A DNA stretch of 64,000 nucleotides from Pseudocolwellia agarivorans (GCF_002000085.1 NZ_MUZU01000014.1:18357-82356), one strand, 5' to 3'. Shown: positions 18,076 to 27,011, counted from the first letter of the stretch. Numbers and translations: made by a program. The notes: generated from the sequence alone by a model not told the origin.

Positions 18076-19397
18076 TTTGCCCAAATGTTTGAATTTTTTT
18101 GATGTTGACCAAAAAAACTAAAATCTTCTTTCCCCCAAAACACATTCGCTCCCACACTATATAACCAATGGTCGTCTTGTCTATAGCTTATTGAAGATTT
18201 CAAATAGCCGTCGTGATCCGTAGGTGAATAAAAGGTAAAAATAGAATACACCAAGGTTTGTTGTAGAGCGCGTATAGTTAATCTTGCCGTTAATAGCTGC
18301 CTATTTCTGTCTTTTAGTTGTTCGGGGTAAGCATACGAGCTAGCGAGCTGTGCATGGTTTTTAGTGTGTTCTACGTAATATTGAGTATTTAGCGTTACGT
18401 TTTTTATTAATTCAGTTTCGTAACCGATTAAAAAGCGTTGTTGGCTATAGGGGGCGAAGTACGTGTTTGAGTAATAGGCCTCAGTATTTTCTATGCTGTT
18501 GTAGTTAACTATTTCCGCGTTAAAAAGTCCTTTGTACAAAGGTGCTCTAATGCTGGCGCCTACTGAGTTCATTTTAGGAAAGTAGGGGAGTTGACTCGAG
18601 TTTATCCCTTCAGGCGTGGTCCATCTTCCTTTATAGCCGTATAGCGCATATTCAACACCTTGTTGTGTGGTAGATAAGCGAGTAAACCATTGTTCATCGT
18701 TGGGTTCTTGATAAGTAAAACTCTCGGGTGCAATTTGTTGCTGTAATTGTGGTGAATAAAACGAGAAACGTTCACCACGAATAAAATTGTCTTCGGTAAA
18801 TTCAGGAGTCCACACAACATCTAAGGTATAGCCGTTTATAAACCAAGAGGTTTTAACACTGTTAGACGGAGCTTTTAGGTATTCGTCGTCTCGCCCTGAA
18901 AAAAATGACTGCCAATCTTTAGGAAATAAGTCGTTAATAAATAAGTAGTCGGCTGTTCCCCAAGTGAGGACTTGTTTACCTATTTTTATATCAAGAAAAT
19001 CGAAAGGGCTTGCTTGAATATTAAGTTCGCGCACTAAGAACTTATTGTTGTTAAGTACCTGATCAAACAATAATTCCCCTTTTGCGGTTATGTCGAAATG
19101 TAAGGTGGAATAATTAACATTTATTCTCGCTCTTATTTCTTCAAGAGGACTATTGGAACGGGAGTTTGAATAAAGGTTTTCGCTTTCACTTAATGTATTT
19201 ATTTGTGTTTGGTTTTGAGTGAAACGCCCATAAGCCCCCTCAATAAAGCCTGATACTTTCCATGGCGATACGACTTCATCGTCGCCCCAACCATCGTCAG
19301 CCCAATCATCTGTAGTGTTTTGTGCCGCGTGGAGAGGGTAGGAAAATAATATTAATAAACCCAGTATTTTTGTAGCGTAACATGAATGTTTTAACAT
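18057..19397 (-). CDS. outer-membrane beta-barrel-like protein of the RND/LolA-like operon
   Basis: About 446 residues with a signal peptide (cleavage near L-H-A-A-Q), an acidic W/D-rich segment (D-D-W-A-D-D-G-W-G-D-D), then alternating strands rich in Y, F, W and T. It ends in W-A-K-V-R-Y-Q-F: a final aromatic residue is the usual Bam recognition signal of outer-membrane barrels. It resembles DUF1302-type or porin-like proteins that accompany COG1033 RND transporters. It is third in an operon with the LolA-like and RND genes, two bases after the former if the ATG at 19397 is used. The ATG at 19412, overlapping the upstream gene, is the alternative. Proposed role: outer-membrane exit or docking for the RND substrate (inference). 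Confidence 0.7.
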   Translation of the reverse strand: MLKHSCYATKILGLLILFSYPLHAAQNTTDDWADDGWGDDEVVSPWKVSGFIEGAYGRFTQNQTQINTLSESENLYSNSRSNSPLEEIRARINVNYSTLHFDITAKGELLFDQVLNNNKFLVRELNIQASPFDFLDIKIGKQVLTWGTADYLFINDLFPKDWQSFFSGRDDEYLKAPSNSVKTSWFINGYTLDVVWTPEFTEDNFIRGERFSFYSPQLQQQIAPESFTYQEPNDEQWFTRLSTTQQGVEYALYGYKGRWTTPEGINSSQLPYFPKMNSVGASIRAPLYKGLFNAEIVNYNSIENTEAYYSNTYFAPYSQQRFLIGYETELIKNVTLNTQYYVEHTKNHAQLASSYAYPEQLKDRNRQLLTARLTIRALQQTLVYSIFTFYSPTDHDGYLKSSISYRQDDHWLYSVGANVFWGKEDFSFFGQHQKNSNIWAKVRYQF

Positions 19398-19399
19398 GT

Positions 19400-20227
19400 T
19401 TATTGCAGCCATGCTTTAGGAGGGTTACGTAAACTACGCTCTGAAAATATGCTATCAGGAAAGCCTAAATTGTACTCTACTTTTCTAAATTGCATTTCGG
19501 TGTAACTACCATCCGATAGTTGTGTGATTTTAGAATGTAACACGGTAGTAAAACCGTCAATAAGTTTTGTTTTTAGTACTTCCATTCGACGTGTGTTTTC
19601 GTTGTTACTATTGTAATAATTTACTTCAACGGGAAGAAAGGTCGTCTTATCGATTTTTATCTCATAATGGGCAAATTCAACACTGTTTGGATCGTTAGGT
19701 ATTGCCTTAATAACATAATACTTATCGGTTGTTTTCACTAACGTAAAGGTGTCTTCTTTTGGGTTTCTGCCTGAAACATCTTCGTAAAGAAAATGTGAAC
19801 CTACAAACGACGTACGTTTGTCGCCTGCTGATATACGTTTAACTAAGTCTAATGCAGGTAGATATAACCAACGATCGTCATCATCATTAATTTTTTTATT
19901 CACGCTAAAAACGGTACCTTCTACATCGGTAGGGCGAGAAAAAATCACTAACATGTTTTGATCGCCTAACTCTTTTTGGTCTTTACGTAGAATTGTAAAT
20001 TGTCGCATTTGTTTATTGCCTTGGGCGTCTACAATAATCATACGTGCTTGAGCTTTGCCATCGTCAGCGTTGTAATACGACACACTATTGGCCTTAGCAA
20101 TAATGTTATTTACATCCATTTCAGAATCAGCGGCATTAGTACTCACGCTATACAAGCTGAAAGAGAGTAAAAGTAATAACGGGGTAAATAAAACCTTAGA
20201 TGAAAATAATGAATAAGATGGTTTCAT
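19400..20227 (-). CDS. LolA-like outer-membrane lipoprotein-sorting protein
   Basis: About 275 residues with a signal peptide (cleavage near T-N-A-A-D) and a LolA-like half-barrel: R-M-I-I-V-D near the start, L-V-I-F-S-R-P, D-D-R-W-L-Y-L-P-A-L, K-R-I-S, and S-F-V-G-S-H-F-L-Y-E-D. This is the COG2834-like group that travels with RND/MMPL transporters, not the housekeeping LolA. The half-barrel should bind acyl chains and carry a lipidic substrate across the periplasm. The ATG at 20227 begins one base after the RND stop, with AAGGA inside the end of the RND gene, so the two are translationally coupled. Confidence 0.8.
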   Translation of the reverse strand: MKPSYSLFSSKVLFTPLLLLLSFSLYSVSTNAADSEMDVNNIIAKANSVSYYNADDGKAQARMIIVDAQGNKQMRQFTILRKDQKELGDQNMLVIFSRPTDVEGTVFSVNKKINDDDDRWLYLPALDLVKRISAGDKRTSFVGSHFLYEDVSGRNPKEDTFTLVKTTDKYYVIKAIPNDPNSVEFAHYEIKIDKTTFLPVEVNYYNSNNENTRRMEVLKTKLIDGFTTVLHSKITQLSDGSYTEMQFRKVEYNLGFPDSIFSERSLRNPPKAWLQ

Positions 20228-20228
20228 G

Positions 20229-22811
20229 TTAATTATCCTTTTTGCTGTTAATGGCAATGCTTTCAGAAGAAAACAGCGTCATTAATGTGGGTAATAAGAC
20301 TAAAGTGACTAAAGCTGATAATGCCATAATACTTGCTAAAAACACGCCAACGGTAATGTAGGGCATTAAAGGCGAAAGTAATAATGGAGTAAACCCTATG
20401 GCTATAACAATTGCATTACGTGAAATGGCTCTAGCGGGTTCGTTAAACATCAAGGTTAATGCAGCTGATAAACTTTGCGTTTCTTTTTCTAGCTCTCTAA
20501 CTCTTTGTAAAAAGTGAATAGCAAAGTCGATAGAAAGCCCTAAGGTAAGTGCTGATAATACGGCGATAGGCATATCGTACGCTTTACCTGTCCAGCCAAT
20601 GAGCCCGTAAATCATGGTGATAGTAAAGGTAAGAGGTAACATGGCTAAAATACCATATTTAAGGGATCTAAATAATAATACCATCATTAAAAATACAATC
20701 ACGAATGATGAAATTAAGCTGTCGATCATGCCGTTTACCATGGCGTCTTGCCACACTATATTGAGATAAGACTTTCCTGCCCATTGATAATTGATGCCTG
20801 CTGGGAGTGGATTTTTATCAATATATTGCTTAACCCAATTAACCACTTTGGTGGTGTGTTGGTTGTCTCCGCTGGTCATTTGTAGCCATAATAAAGATTG
20901 TTGGTAGTCTTTAGTTACGAAGTGCCATAAGTCTTGTGGGCGATGAGATGATTGATATTGTAATAACGTTTGAGCAACACCATTAGCACTTTGCGGAATA
21001 ACAAAGTCGCTCGCTTCGCCCGAGTTTAGTTCTCGGTTTACTGTTTTTACAATATCAGTTAAGCCATTCACTTTACCTACAAGTTCAGTTTGTAGTAATT
21101 CGTTTTGTAACGTACTCATCCATGCAAGTAGGTTCGGATCTAAAAACACTTTACTTTGATTGAACTCTGCATCGGTTAGCGTAATTAATTGCTCTACTCT
21201 ATTTTGATCTGCTTCATCAATAGAAAAACTTAAGTCGTCTATTAACATGAGTAATTCTTGGCTGAAAAACGCTTGTTGTTGAGGTGATTTGTGCCATTGT
21301 TTTACAAATTGTTGAAGTGCTTTTGCTTCGTCAGACTCATTTGAGATAGTAGAGAGTATTTGTGTAAATTTTTCGTATGACTTTTCTGACGTCTTTTTGG
21401 TATTAGTAAATACTAACCATGCGTCGTAGGTACCTGCAAAATGTTCATTTAATACTTTATCCGCAATACGTATTTCATGATCTGATTTAAACCAATTTAC
21501 AGGATTGTCGTTAATTTCAATGCGTGTAATACCTTGAATACTTACAACAAATAACGCGACAAAAGTGACTAAAATAAATTTACTTTTTGATACTGAAAAA
21601 GCACCTAATTTAGTCAGAAATGAAGAAAGTGTTCCTTTTGCTTCTAAGCGAATAATGGCCACTTGTAATTTTTCTAATGTTTCGGGTTTTAATCGAGAAA
21701 TATAAGCAGGAATAAAGGTAATGGTTAAAACAAAAGCCAGCAATATACCTGTACCAATAAAAGCACCAAATATTTTTACCGGTGGAATAGGCGTTAAAAT
21801 AAGTGAGTAAAAACCTACGGCTGAGGTAACTGAAGTAAATAACATAGGCGTATATAAGTGGCTCATTACTTGGGTTACTACGTCATTTGCGTTATCCCCT
21901 TTTTTAAAGCGATCGGCAAATTCTGAGAGAATATGAACCGAGTCAACAACGGCAATAGGCATAAGAAAGATGGCAATCATAGAAGACATGATATGCACGG
22001 TAAAACCAAAACCAATAAGCGAGCCCATTATAATAATTACCGTTGCCATAGCGACAATCATAGGAGCAATAATCAAAGGAATGTTTCTGAAAAAGTACCA
22101 GAGTAAAGCAAATATGGCTAAACCCGCTAACGGTGCCGCTACGCCCATTTGCACAAACATTTCATAACCAAATTGATCTTCAGCAATAGGTAAACCTGTT
22201 ATGTGAAAGTTTAAGTCGGTTGTGTAAGTGGCAGTAAAGGCTCTTATTTTTTCAGCGATAGGGTAGCTTAAATCTTTTGCTTTTATAGGAACATAAATTG
22301 CGATGGCTTTATTGTCGCCTGATACCAGCGTATTTTTCAGCATAGGTAAACGCTGTACAGCATCTTGTATATTTTTACTGGCTTGTAATGTAGCTGGCGC
22401 TTGTTTCATTAAATATTCAAAACGAATAATGCTTGCTGAGCTATCGGTTATATTGGAGCTTTCTTGCGTAATATTGTCTACGACACTTAACGATAATAAA
22501 TCTTCTTTTATGACTCCGTCGATACTCAATATTTCATGAGTTAACTTGTCTACCACCTGTAACGATTCAGGGGTAAAAATATTACTATTACTGACAATGC
22601 CCACCACAATCATATCTTTAATAAGAAAGTTACTTTTTGTTTGATTGTGGAAAACGCGTGCAGGAGCTTCTTTGCTCAACATGTTTTCAGGATCTGTATC
22701 AATTTGTAAGCTTGGCATCATAAGTAAACTTAAAATGACCATAGCTATTACAACCGAGTACACCCATTTAGGTTTAGTGATGGCTAATTGTAAAACGCGT
22801 GAATAGAACAA
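20229..22811 (-). CDS. RND/MMPL-family inner-membrane transporter
   Basis: An 860-residue RND protein of the COG1033 type: a first helix, a large periplasmic loop (about 35-215), a block of about five helices, a second membrane-periplasm-membrane half (loop about 435-680), and a final block with L-G-L-S-I-D-F-A-I-H-F. It is smaller than HAE1 drug pumps, and no membrane-fusion (HlyD/AcrA-type) gene is present, so it is more like lipid exporters of the MmpL/HpnN kind. It begins with TTG at 22811 behind an AAAGG ribosome-binding site. It is divergent from an ArsR-fold regulator, and the shared promoter holds two large palindromes. Confidence 0.85.
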   Translation of the reverse strand: MFYSRVLQLAITKPKWVYSVVIAMVILSLLMMPSLQIDTDPENMLSKEAPARVFHNQTKSNFLIKDMIVVGIVSNSNIFTPESLQVVDKLTHEILSIDGVIKEDLLSLSVVDNITQESSNITDSSASIIRFEYLMKQAPATLQASKNIQDAVQRLPMLKNTLVSGDNKAIAIYVPIKAKDLSYPIAEKIRAFTATYTTDLNFHITGLPIAEDQFGYEMFVQMGVAAPLAGLAIFALLWYFFRNIPLIIAPMIVAMATVIIIMGSLIGFGFTVHIMSSMIAIFLMPIAVVDSVHILSEFADRFKKGDNANDVVTQVMSHLYTPMLFTSVTSAVGFYSLILTPIPPVKIFGAFIGTGILLAFVLTITFIPAYISRLKPETLEKLQVAIIRLEAKGTLSSFLTKLGAFSVSKSKFILVTFVALFVVSIQGITRIEINDNPVNWFKSDHEIRIADKVLNEHFAGTYDAWLVFTNTKKTSEKSYEKFTQILSTISNESDEAKALQQFVKQWHKSPQQQAFFSQELLMLIDDLSFSIDEADQNRVEQLITLTDAEFNQSKVFLDPNLLAWMSTLQNELLQTELVGKVNGLTDIVKTVNRELNSGEASDFVIPQSANGVAQTLLQYQSSHRPQDLWHFVTKDYQQSLLWLQMTSGDNQHTTKVVNWVKQYIDKNPLPAGINYQWAGKSYLNIVWQDAMVNGMIDSLISSFVIVFLMMVLLFRSLKYGILAMLPLTFTITMIYGLIGWTGKAYDMPIAVLSALTLGLSIDFAIHFLQRVRELEKETQSLSAALTLMFNEPARAISRNAIVIAIGFTPLLLSPLMPYITVGVFLASIMALSALVTLVLLPTLMTLFSSESIAINSKKDN

Positions 22812-22824
22812 AATGGACCTTTAT

Positions 22825-22848
22825 GTATATTAGTAAATGCTAATGTAC
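22825..22848. promoter_or_regulatory. operator palindrome 1 (ATTAG-N6-CTAAT)
   Basis: Core ATTAG-N6-CTAAT at 22829-22844. The symmetry extends to GTA(T/C)ATTAG on both arms with one mismatch, 24 bp in all. It lies 14 bases upstream of the RND start codon, between the RND operon and the ArsR-type gene. Likely bound by the adjacent regulator. Confidence 0.65.
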
Positions 22849-22850
22849 TT

Positions 22851-22874
22851 TTATATTAGCACTTTCTAATGTAA
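22851..22874. promoter_or_regulatory. operator palindrome 2 (ATTAG-N6-CTAAT)
   Basis: A second site with the same core at 22855-22870 and the same spacing, extended to TTA(T/C)ATTAG on both arms with one mismatch, again 24 bp. Its centre is 26 bp from that of site 1, about 2.5 helical turns, and the sites are separated by two bases. Two near-identical sites argue for binding of two dimers that control both divergent genes. Confidence 0.65.
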
Positions 22875-22915
22875 TATCAAAAATTATTCACTAAAAATAT
22901 TTTAAGAGTTAACTT

Positions 22916-23221
22916 TTGCCGATCCCCACTATTGATATTGCCGAAATGCGAACAAAAGCAACGCAGGCTGCAGAATTGCTAAAAGCGATGAGTAATGAAA
23001 ACCGGTTACTTATTCTTTGTCATTTAGGTGAAAAAGAGATGTCGGTAACGGAACTTAATGGTTTTATCGATTTAAGCCAGTCGAGTTTATCCCAGCATTT
23101 AGCTCGATTACGTAACGATGGTTTGGTAAAAACGCGAAGAGAATCGCAAACTATTTTCTATAGTATTGCAAACCCGGCGGTTGTTAAGTTGATTGGTTTT
23201 TTACAAGCTGAGTTTTGTTAA
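22916..23221 (+). CDS. ArsR-fold regulator of the SqrR/BigR/HlyU (persulfide-sensing) type
   Basis: A 101-residue winged-helix repressor: N-R-L-L-I-L-C-H-L (helix 3), L-S-Q-S-S-L-S-Q-H-L-A-R-L-R (recognition helix) and T-I-F-Y-S-I (wing). It lacks the C-x-C metal motif of ArsR/SmtB sensors. It has exactly two cysteines, C35 in L-I-L-C-H-L and C101 as the last residue, 66 residues apart. That matches the spacing of the redox pair in SqrR/BigR (C41/C107, C42/C108), which form a tetrasulfide bridge on exposure to persulfides. The start is TTG at 22916 with AAGAG seven bases ahead; ATG at 22946 is the alternative. Probably represses itself and the divergent RND operon through the palindromes at 22825-22874. 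Confidence 0.85.
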   Translation: MPIPTIDIAEMRTKATQAAELLKAMSNENRLLILCHLGEKEMSVTELNGFIDLSQSSLSQHLARLRNDGLVKTRRESQTIFYSIANPAVVKLIGFLQAEFC

Positions 23222-23226
23222 CAGAT

Positions 23227-24234
23227 TTATTGTTGAGTAAATAGTTTTTTCCTCACCGTTGCTCGGTATGATCTGGGTGTAATTTTTAAGGTTTGTTTAA
23301 ACAAGCGTGTTAAATTTGCCTGATCATGAAAACCAATTTGAAACGCTACTTCTTGAATAGATAGGTTACTTGACGCTAATAACTCTTGTGCTGTTTCTAG
23401 TCTTACCTTTTTCCAGTACTCTAAAGGGGTATTACCTGTAGCTGCCTTAAACCTGCGTGTGAATGTTCTTTGGCTAATACTAAACTTATTTGCCAGTTTG
23501 TTAATAGAAAGGGTTGATGACAAATTAGTGCGCATCCAAAATTGAATTTGCGTGATTAACTCATCTGGGTGTCGGTCTACTCCCCCCTCTAAATATCGCT
23601 GCTCTTCGTACGGTTTTCTTATTTCATGCGAGAAGTTTCGCTCTACATGTTGTGCGGCTTCTTCGCCATAGGTTTGATGAATTATATGTACAACAATATC
23701 TGCTAGGGCATTCAAACTCGCTGCACAATACATACGATCCGACTGCGTAATAAAAAAGTCGGGTTTTAAAGTAACCATAGGATAATCACGTTTAAATTGT
23801 TCTACATAATGCCAATGGGTTGTTGCAGGGTGATTATTTAACACGCCTGACTCTGCCATGAAACAAACACCTGTTCCTCCTCCAACTAATGTAGCTCCTT
23901 TTTGCCACATATTCTTTAACCATGAAATCATCTTAGGATATTTTTTTAACAAAGGTCTTGGGTTTCGCCATAAGCTGGGAATAAAAATAAAATCAGGCTT
24001 ACTAGCTAATTCAATATTAAAATCAGGCTGGAGTTTTATTAATGCTCGAGTAATAACGGGTGATAGATCTTCTCCCACCATTTCAATAGATAAGCGTTTT
24101 GCTAACTTATTTTTACGTAAAGCAAAAGCTTCACCTGCTCGTAACATTTCTACAGGTAAACTAACACTTGTAGATAACATATGGTCATAAAGCATTAGAG
24201 CAACTTTAACTCTATTTAATTTTTTAGCGTTCAT
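23227..24234 (-). CDS. GlxA-family AraC-type transcriptional regulator
   Basis: A 335-residue protein with an N-terminal DJ-1/PfpI-like (GATase1-like) domain (about 10-195) and two C-terminal AraC helix-turn-helix motifs (about 235-330: S-I-N-K-L-A-N-K-F-S-I-S-Q-R-T-F-T-R-R-F, then S-I-Q-E-V-A-F-Q-I-G-F-H-D-Q-A-N-L-T). At the nucleophile-elbow position the sequence reads G-G-G-T-G-V-C-F, with Cys two residues after the usual place, so it is a ligand sensor rather than an enzyme. It converges on the ArsR-type gene with five bases between and is divergent from the ketoacyl synthase gene (136 bases). The ligand is unknown. Confidence 0.85.
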   Translation of the reverse strand: MNAKKLNRVKVALMLYDHMLSTSVSLPVEMLRAGEAFALRKNKLAKRLSIEMVGEDLSPVITRALIKLQPDFNIELASKPDFIFIPSLWRNPRPLLKKYPKMISWLKNMWQKGATLVGGGTGVCFMAESGVLNNHPATTHWHYVEQFKRDYPMVTLKPDFFITQSDRMYCAASLNALADIVVHIIHQTYGEEAAQHVERNFSHEIRKPYEEQRYLEGGVDRHPDELITQIQFWMRTNLSSTLSINKLANKFSISQRTFTRRFKAATGNTPLEYWKKVRLETAQELLASSNLSIQEVAFQIGFHDQANLTRLFKQTLKITPRSYRATVRKKLFTQQ

Positions 24235-24370
24235 AAGGTGAAATATCAGCAGATATAATAATGTTTGGCTATTATTGTATTATTTTTGGCTTTATATGTA
24301 TGTTTTTTGTTTAGGTTTAATCATAGAATAATGTTAATTAATTATTTAGATCACTATTTTAAGGTTTGTT

Positions 24371-26272
24371 ATGACTGCTTTACCTCTTATTGTTGGCATG
24401 GGTGGCATTAATGCTTCGGGTCGCTCATCTTTTCATCAAGGATTTCGCCGTATTGTTATTGATAAATTAAATACAGAAGCAAGACAAGAAACTTTCGTTG
24501 GCTTAGCCACATTAATGAATTTAGTAAAAACGGACAATGGTAGTTTAGTTGATTCAGAAGGTAACATTGTTGCTAAGCAAGATATTGAAAAAATATTTGG
24601 ACAACAAATACTTGATGGAACTTTGATCCGAAAAATTGAAAAAAATCATTTTGATCCTGATGCAACGCATTGGCATCAAAAAATTACCATGCAACAAGCC
24701 GATAACGCTATTTGTTTTGAAATGCGTAAAAGAGACTTACCTGTACCTTTACCTAGCGCATGGAAAATCACTGAATTAGAAGATAAAAAAGTACGTGTTG
24801 AAATTGAAGGCGAGCTTGAAGTAAAACACGATACTGTCCGCAATAACCCAATTAAAGCGGCTGGTCAGTTACCGACAGGTTTTGAGCCGGCTAACTTATA
24901 CAATAGCCGTTATCAGCCTCGTGGTTTACAAACTACTATTTTTGGTGCTGCAGATGCTATTCATTCAACGGGTTTTTCGTGGGATGAAATTATTGCCAAA
25001 ATAAGCCCTGATTTAGTGGGGACTTATTCAAGTTCAGGTTTTGGTCAAATGCAGGCTGAAGGTTTAGGCGGAATGATGAAAAACCGTTTAAATGGTGAAC
25101 GTGTAACAACTAAAAACTTAGCCCTTGGTTTAAATAGTATGTCGTCTGACTTTATCAACGCTTATGTAACGGGTTCTGTTGGTACTACATCAACAGCAAC
25201 AGGCGCTTGTGCTAGTTTTTTATATAACTTACGAAATGCTATTCAAGACATGAAAGCAGGCCGTATTCGTGTTGCTATTGTAGGTAGTAGTGAAAGCCCA
25301 ATCACTCCTGAAATTATTGAAGGCTTTGGTAACATGAGTGCCTTAGCTAATGAAGAAGGTTTGAAAAAGCTTGATGGCATTACTGAAGGTGAAGCCGATC
25401 ACCGTCGCACTAGTCGTCCGTTTGGCCAAAACTGTGGGTTCACTATAGGTGAAGCGGCACACTTTTTTGTATTGATGGATGACGCTTTAGCGATTGAATT
25501 AGGTGCTAAACCTTTAGGTTCTGTTGCTGATGTATTTATCAATGCTGATGGCGTTAAAAAATCGATTACAGCTCCAGGTCCAGGTAATTATATTACTATG
25601 GCTAAATCAGTGGCATTAGCGAATAGTGTTTTAGGTGAAGAGTCAGTACAAAAGCGTAGCTTTATTTTAGCTCACGGTTCAAGTACACCACAGAACAGAG
25701 TGACCGAATCGTTAATTTATGATCGTATTGCTAAAACCTTCGATATTAATGATTGGCCAATAGCTGCACCAAAAGCTTATGTAGGGCACACCATAGCACC
25801 TGCAAGTGGTGACCAATTTACTATGGCGTTAGGAATATTTGCTCATAATATTATGCCGGGTATTAACACCATCGATGCTGTAGCTGATGATGTATACGAC
25901 GAGCATTTAAAAATTACTACAGAGCATTGGGATTGTGGTGCAATGGATGTCGCATTTATTAACTCTAAAGGCTTCGGTGGTAATAATGCGACGGCAACAT
26001 TATTTTCGCCGTCCGTTACTTTATCAATGTTAGAAAAACGCTATGGTACAGAGGTATTTAATGCTTATATTGATAAAACAGAACAAGTGACTCAAGCTCA
26101 AAAAGTTTATCAAGAAAAAGCCGATAATGGTGAATTTGATTTAATCTATCGTTTTGGTAATGGCATGATTCAAGAAAGCGATATTGTGATGACGAAAGAA
26201 AGTATGAACATACCGAGTTTTGAATTAGCGATAGAGCTACCTAATCAAAACCCATTTGAGGATATGTTTTAG
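24371..26272 (+). CDS. fabY: FabY-like beta-ketoacyl-ACP synthase
   Basis: A 633-residue ketoacyl synthase, far longer than FabB/FabF (about 410) but the length of FabY of Pseudomonas aeruginosa, which starts fatty-acid synthesis from acetyl-CoA and malonyl-ACP. It shares that group's N-terminus (L-P-x-I-V-G-x-G-G-x-N-A-x-G-R-S-S-F-H). The catalytic Cys-His-His is C280 in T-A-T-G-A-C-A-S, H435 in L-A-H-G-S-S-T-P and H473 in Y-V-G-H-T-I-A. The first 190 residues are an extra domain. The gene is monocistronic and ends in a strong terminator. The name rests on length and N-terminal motif, so FabY is likely but not certain. Confidence 0.8.
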   Translation: MTALPLIVGMGGINASGRSSFHQGFRRIVIDKLNTEARQETFVGLATLMNLVKTDNGSLVDSEGNIVAKQDIEKIFGQQILDGTLIRKIEKNHFDPDATHWHQKITMQQADNAICFEMRKRDLPVPLPSAWKITELEDKKVRVEIEGELEVKHDTVRNNPIKAAGQLPTGFEPANLYNSRYQPRGLQTTIFGAADAIHSTGFSWDEIIAKISPDLVGTYSSSGFGQMQAEGLGGMMKNRLNGERVTTKNLALGLNSMSSDFINAYVTGSVGTTSTATGACASFLYNLRNAIQDMKAGRIRVAIVGSSESPITPEIIEGFGNMSALANEEGLKKLDGITEGEADHRRTSRPFGQNCGFTIGEAAHFFVLMDDALAIELGAKPLGSVADVFINADGVKKSITAPGPGNYITMAKSVALANSVLGEESVQKRSFILAHGSSTPQNRVTESLIYDRIAKTFDINDWPIAAPKAYVGHTIAPASGDQFTMALGIFAHNIMPGINTIDAVADDVYDEHLKITTEHWDCGAMDVAFINSKGFGGNNATATLFSPSVTLSMLEKRYGTEVFNAYIDKTEQVTQAQKVYQEKADNGEFDLIYRFGNGMIQESDIVMTKESMNIPSFELAIELPNQNPFEDMF

Positions 26273-26296
26273 TTTTATAAACTTGGTTTAATATTT

Positions 26297-26329
26297 AAGC
26301 TTGAATGTTACGCATTCAAGCTTTTTTTT
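26297..26329 (+). terminator. Rho-independent terminator of the ketoacyl synthase gene
   Basis: AAGCTTGAATG (26297-26307), loop TTACG, CATTCAAGCTT (26313-26323): an 11-bp perfect stem running into a T tract. Confidence 0.93.
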
Positions 26330-26464
26330 ACTTAAATATAAGTAATTGTTGATTTTTCATACCCTAATGTTATATTTTTGTTAACGCGCATGTGCCAGAT
26401 AAATAAAATAACTCATTCAATAGCTGCTAATGTGCGTTTAACATTCATATAACTGGAGAATATT

Positions 26465-26869
26465 ATGAAAGGAATAATTAAAGGTTTAATTACTGTAGCT
26501 TTTGGTTTTAGCTTAACGCTAACTTCAGCAAATGCGGCAGATTGTAAAGGGATGTCTGCGTCTGCTTGTTCAAGTAGCTCATCGTGTAGTTGGGTAAAAG
26601 GCTATAAACGTAAAGATGGTGCTTCGGTTGCGGCACATTGTCGAACAGCTAAAGGTAAAAGTACACTTGAGAAAAAAGCTAAATCTAAAAAGGATGCGGC
26701 AACATCTAAAAGTAAAAGTACTAAAGCTGATATGACTAATAAAGCAAAATCAAAAAAAGATAAAGCTAAGTCTTCAATGAGCGATAAAAAAACACAGATG
26801 AAAGATAAAGCTAAATCGAAAAAAGATGCGGCTAAAGCTAAGAAAGCAAAAATGGAATCTAAGCTTTAA
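26465..26869 (+). CDS. exported Lys/Ala/Ser-rich repetitive protein, unknown
   Basis: A 134-residue protein with a signal peptide (cleavage at A-N-A-A-D), a short Cys-containing segment (C-K-G-M-S-A-S-A-C, S-S-S-C-S-W, H-C-R) and then about 75 residues of low complexity. The tail repeats K-A-K-S-K-K-D-(A/K) with intervening D, S and T, and is highly basic. The tail resembles the C-termini of histone H1-like proteins, but the signal peptide points to the periplasm or outside. It is single, with its own terminator (26905). The function is unknown; electrostatic binding of LPS, DNA or polysaccharide would suit the charge. Confidence 0.7.
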   Translation: MKGIIKGLITVAFGFSLTLTSANAADCKGMSASACSSSSSCSWVKGYKRKDGASVAAHCRTAKGKSTLEKKAKSKKDAATSKSKSTKADMTNKAKSKKDKAKSSMSDKKTQMKDKAKSKKDAAKAKKAKMESKL

Positions 26870-26904
26870 TTGTTTCTCTATACATAAAATTGATTTCACT
26901 TAGC

Positions 26905-26932
26905 AAGCTCAATATTTATATTGAGCTTTTTT
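26905..26932 (+). terminator. Rho-independent terminator
   Basis: AAGCTCAATA, loop TTTA, TATTGAGCTT, then Ts: a 10-bp perfect stem 35 bases past the Lys-rich gene. Confidence 0.92.
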
Positions 26933-27011
26933 ATTATTACAGAGCTACATTTTTGATGGTTTCAATTCGTAGTAATGACTAATGGAGTTCGTATTTTTTG
27001 ACTAATAACTA

